From the NCBI GenBank assembly GCA_963932465.1, contig OZ010786.1:598909038-598973037 (forward strand): a stretch of 64,000 nucleotides of DNA, in the 5' to 3' direction. The position numbers and the translations under genes were made by a program. The stretch comes from Maratus speciosus. Lineage: Eukaryota > Arthropoda > Arachnida > Araneae > Salticidae. The notes under the pieces were generated by a model. The model searched no databases. It worked only from the letters and a program-made list of their open reading frames with translations, and had not been told where the DNA came from. This document shows, piece by piece, positions 61,039 to 64,000 of the stretch; positions within the stretch are counted from its first letter, which is position 1, and the number at the start of each line of letters is the position of its first letter.

Positions 61039-61841
61039 TATATTTATTACTTATATATTTATCGTCTGCATAGAAAAAAAAAATAAAAACCTATATTTGT
61101 TTCTTATGCTATCAATTATAAAAAATTAAAAAAAATCGCAATCTGATATAATTCTAGTAATATGTTCTGTACATTTTCTCTTTGGATAAAGCGGGCGGAA
61201 AAATTGTAGTGCCATATTTGGCGACTTAACTCACTTTTGGTGTGAAATAAACAAATAAATATGTAATAAGAAATTAAAAGTATAAAAAAGTATATAAAAT
61301 ATTATTTTAACAGAGAAATTTTTTCGGTTCTCTTTTTTTGGTTCTTCGGTTCTCTAATGTATAGGGCTACAAAACGCACCAGGTCTCGATGCTAGGTGCG
61401 AGCAACACCAAAAGTGATTCCCTTGTAAGAGAAGATCACCACTTGAAGACTACTTTATGACAATTTATTGCCCTAGACTGTTTTATATTAGATACTCCTG
61501 AGTAATTTTGGATAATTAGCTTTCAATATAGTGTAAGTTATGTGTTCATGCTCTCACGAGATTTAAAGTTATAAATACTTGATAATTGGGTCTTGTGTTG
61601 GGAGGGACTTCTGAATTTAATTGGGATTTGAAGTAGCAAGGAATTTATGATGTTTGAGAAGTGCCAAGACATCGAACATATGTACTGATGATTATCGAAA
61701 CTAGGTTATACTTGATAATATCCTTCTGGGGTTCTAAGGATTTGAAGTGCTACTTAGGGCAGATATAGAAATTAAGTTAGCAACTAAGGGGAAGGTATAC
61801 TAATTGAAAAAGTTTATAGAGCATCTTACCAATTTTATAAC

Positions 61842-61882
<41 letters not shown>

Positions 61883-61884
61883 TA

Positions 61885-62364
61885 CAGTACAGAACCATTT
61901 ATCTGGAATGCTTGGGGTCAGATGTATTCCGGATAACTGCTTTTTCTGGTTAACTGGTTGTGCATGAAAGCAGCATCCATTTGATAAGTTTTGTGGAATA
62001 TATGTGGTTGTGGCATTATTTCTGATATTAAATTATTAGATTACTTGGATTAAAAATCAATGCAAGAAAGATCAAAAGTTAAACAGAGTTTTAAAAAGGT
62101 AAATTATGGGAATCCCTTAAGAACAAAAATTCTTCTGTTTCCTCTGCATGAAAATTAAAAAATTTAAAATACAACTAAATATGTTTTCATTTCAAATACT
62201 AGATATTGTCACCAAATTATATAATTGTTTAAGCAAAGCCTATGTGAAACTGGCAGTGTGTGATACCTTTTTCTGCAAAGATTCTGAAATCAGTCTTTGA
62301 GAAATATCATTCCAGATAACTGGTTTTCCGGTTAACTGGTTTCCGGATGAATGGTTCCATACTG
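61885..62364. mobile_element. Tigger-type MITE in a TA microsatellite
   Basis: The left end CAGTACAGAACCATTTATCT pairs with the reverse complement of the right end, CAGTATGGAACCATTCATCC. TA lies at 61883-61884 and 62365-62366. GGATAACTGCTTTTTCTGGT and GATAACTGGTTTTCCGGTTA occur as mirrored subterminal blocks. 480 bp, no coding. Confidence 0.88.
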
Positions 62365-62584
62365 TATATATTTAATAAGATTTAAGGCTGTCAAACATTT
62401 TAAAATATCTTATTTCTATTTTTAATTTTGTAAACTGATTATTACTTGCAATGGAACAGGCATATGATAGATAAAAAAGTTAAATTTCACTGCAAATGTA
62501 TATGTTTTACAATTGCTATTTAATACATTATAACTTAATATACATTTTATTTATAAACATGTTTGCATAAAAAAGCTTCTAGAT

Positions 62585-63497
62585 CAGCCATACTCAACCT
62601 TTTTTTCTCGCAGGCCACAAACATATGTTTGCGACGCTAGACAGGCCGCAACACACTTATAAAAGGGTAAAAATGAGTATTTAAAATAGTAAGATAACAT
62701 AAGTAGTATAACAAAGCAATATAACAAAGTTATTTTTAAGTATGTTTGAACATTTGTCGCAGAAGAAATGTTACCATAAGGTTTTAACACCACCATTTCC
62801 AAGCAATAAACTTTGTGATAAATATCCATTGCAAATGTTGTAGAAATATGACACGAAGTTTTTTGTTTGGAAATTGTGGCGTAAAAATTTTTTGTTGTCA
62901 ATTTTTGCTGCGACAAACGGACAACCTAAAAAATCGGTATTAGCTACAATAATATAACAATGCAAAATACCCAAACTCTAAAAAATAAAAAGGAAAAAAT
63001 CAGGAGATTTTCTCTAATAAATCAATCTTTTGCTTAATGCAAAAAATCTTTATTTTTTTTTTTTTATGTAGAAATATATAGTGCAAATTAAATTAATTTT
63101 CAATATTTATATAATGTTTTATTAGCATTGGAGATTAAGAAATGTGCACTCCACTATAGCACAATTAGAACTACATTCAACTCTTAATGCAATTTTACAG
63201 CCCTTTCCACCAAAGTTATAAAAGTAAAATTTTGATTAAAAATTCTGGTGCAATTCTTCTCGATTAAGTGGGATAAAATACATCTTACAGCCCCTTAAAG
63301 GGTTACAAATTTTTTTGACAAAGCAAACGGCATTTCAGAAGTTAAAATAATTTTAAATTATGAAAAACAGGGCAGATTTTGTCTTCCCAGGAAAATAAAT
63401 AAAACAACATTTAAGGCCTTGAAAACTTTTTATGCATATCAATTTTTAAAACATGGATTAATGATCATGTATATCGGCAACAGGTTGAGTATGGCTG
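62585..63497. mobile_element. hAT-type MITE in the inner hAT copy
   Basis: Perfect inverted ends CAGCCATACTCAACCT; the flanks TTCTAGAT (62577-62584) and TTCTAAAT (63498-63505) agree at seven of eight positions. The outer sibling copy is uninterrupted here (TTCTTCTAGAAGCTTTT at about 56850), confirming insertion. The minus frames 62584-62974 have no transposase domain. Confidence 0.9.
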
Positions 63498-64000
63498 TTC
63501 TAAATGAAACTGAACTTAGTTTTTCATTTCCATTCAAAATATTTCATACTATTGTATATATAAATATGTATATGTGATGTACTTTGATATAAAAATTGTT
63601 TTTTGAATGGGAAGAATCAATATATTTATTACTGTTAAATTCTACATTTTTAATTTAGAATTTTCAATTTATTAAAGTGAACAAAATGATATTTTGTCTG
63701 GAATGGAAATCGGATAACCCTGTCAGGAAATGGAGATCCCTTAATGGAAAATTTCATAATCAATAGCAAAAATTTTTTATCAATGTCTTTTACCCATTTC
63801 TTTGCTATTTCTTTTTGTCATTAGCAAGTCCCTCACCCATGAATTTTGGATGCAGCAGGTATGATAAAATGTAAGTTGGCGTGTACTAACATTTAATTAA
63901 CATTTTCTTTGTGGTTTTATTAGATTGTGCTTAATATGCAGTCAATCTATTTTAATTATATGATTGAAAAAATATTTTTCTTATTAATAAATATTGTAGG

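Larger units (their letters stand above)
58672..61883. other. Composite insertion splitting the inner hAT copy
   Basis: The outer sibling is continuous where this segment sits. It is bounded by TA-rich tracts: (TA)n GTTATAAAATC at about 58660-58682, and ATTTTATAACA(TA)n at 61833-61884. The bounds read as a roughly 20-bp inverted repeat. Inside are a GC-richer block (58740-58935), a pogo-type element (59511-61038), an inverted partial copy of the first block (61376-61425) and unrecognised sequence. No target duplication could be fixed because of the TA tracts. Confidence 0.5.
57616..63722 (+). mobile_element. Inner hAT copy (family H1), TSD TCAGGAAA, inserted into its sibling
   Basis: The left end CAGGGTTGCTATTTTGCC and the reverse complement of the right end, CAGGGTTATCCGATTTCC, pair. 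The exact 8-bp duplication TCAGGAAA lies at 57608-57615 and 63723-63730. The flanks on both sides are the opposite-strand sibling copy, continuous across the insertion. The element is further split by a composite segment (about 58660-62364) and a hAT MITE (62585-63497). Without these it is about 1.5 kb, so it is an internally deleted element that kept only the C-terminal coding part. Confidence 0.93.
56340..64000 (-). mobile_element. Outer hAT copy (family H1), interrupted and running off the window
   Basis: The terminus CAGGGTTGTCCAATTTTTTC starts at 56340. The element reads on the minus strand and resumes after the inner copy at 63723. Its pieces (56340-57615 and 63723-64000) are reverse complements of the inner copy's 57779-58660 and 62365-63722 in matching order. 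It encodes part of a hAT C-terminal dimerisation domain with stops. By comparison with the inner copy, the missing terminus should lie about 160-170 bp beyond 64000. Excluding insertions the element is about 1.4-1.5 kb. Confidence 0.85.

Noticed and set aside
60689..61129. 146-codon plus-strand open frame
   Set aside because: It overlaps the pogo element's right end and its transposase on the other strand; no domain of its own.

Overview
This is AT-rich eukaryotic nuclear DNA, most likely from an arthropod; a chelicerate such as a spider fits the repeat content, but that is a weak inference. Only one host gene is visible, on the minus strand: the catalytic A subunit of the vacuolar H+-ATPase (ATP6V1A / Vha68). 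Nine internal exons between 54229 and 18481 all have GT-AG splice sites. They join in one open frame of 426 codons plus two leading bases, covering about human residues 71-497 of 617. The exons for the first ~70 and last ~120 residues were not found and probably lie outside the window. The introns range from 313 bp to over 10 kb, so about 98% of the window is intron, and nearly all the rest of the content is transposon-derived.

Layout from left to right (downstream to upstream in the gene). 1-18480 is the intron after the last visible exon. It holds a Helitron (912-5057) broken by a hAT element (2214-4317), itself broken by a Helentron-like element (about 2551-3940). It also holds a second Helitron 5' end, tRNA-like SINE pieces, Tigger-type MITEs, and a very regular 1.13-kb inverted repeat with 546-bp arms (15022-16154). 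18481-24443 is the compact part, with five exons and short introns. 24444-32389 carries a hAT element with GATTTAAATC-rich ends, an eroded Tigger relic and a nearly full-size dead Tigger (29978-32348). 32553-42583 holds piggyBac-like and mariner-like MITEs, a SINE, and a second hAT element containing a Helentron-like element. 42736-54017 has several hAT and pogo/Tigger insertions, some with recognisable empty-site paralogues in the same window. 54230-64000 is dominated by two sibling hAT copies, one inserted into the other in opposite orientation. The inner copy was later split by a segment carrying a dead pogo-type element.

Functionally, the window shows a housekeeping gene whose introns have accepted many cut-and-paste and rolling-circle insertions. 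At least ten hAT-type insertions can be defined by matched terminal inverted repeats, most with 8-bp target duplications. No intact transposase, RNA gene, CRISPR array or second host gene was found. I found no new coding system. The most unusual structures are the nested transposons with readable insertion order, and the long hairpin-forming inverted repeat. All comparisons were made by eye; identities and consensus positions are estimates.
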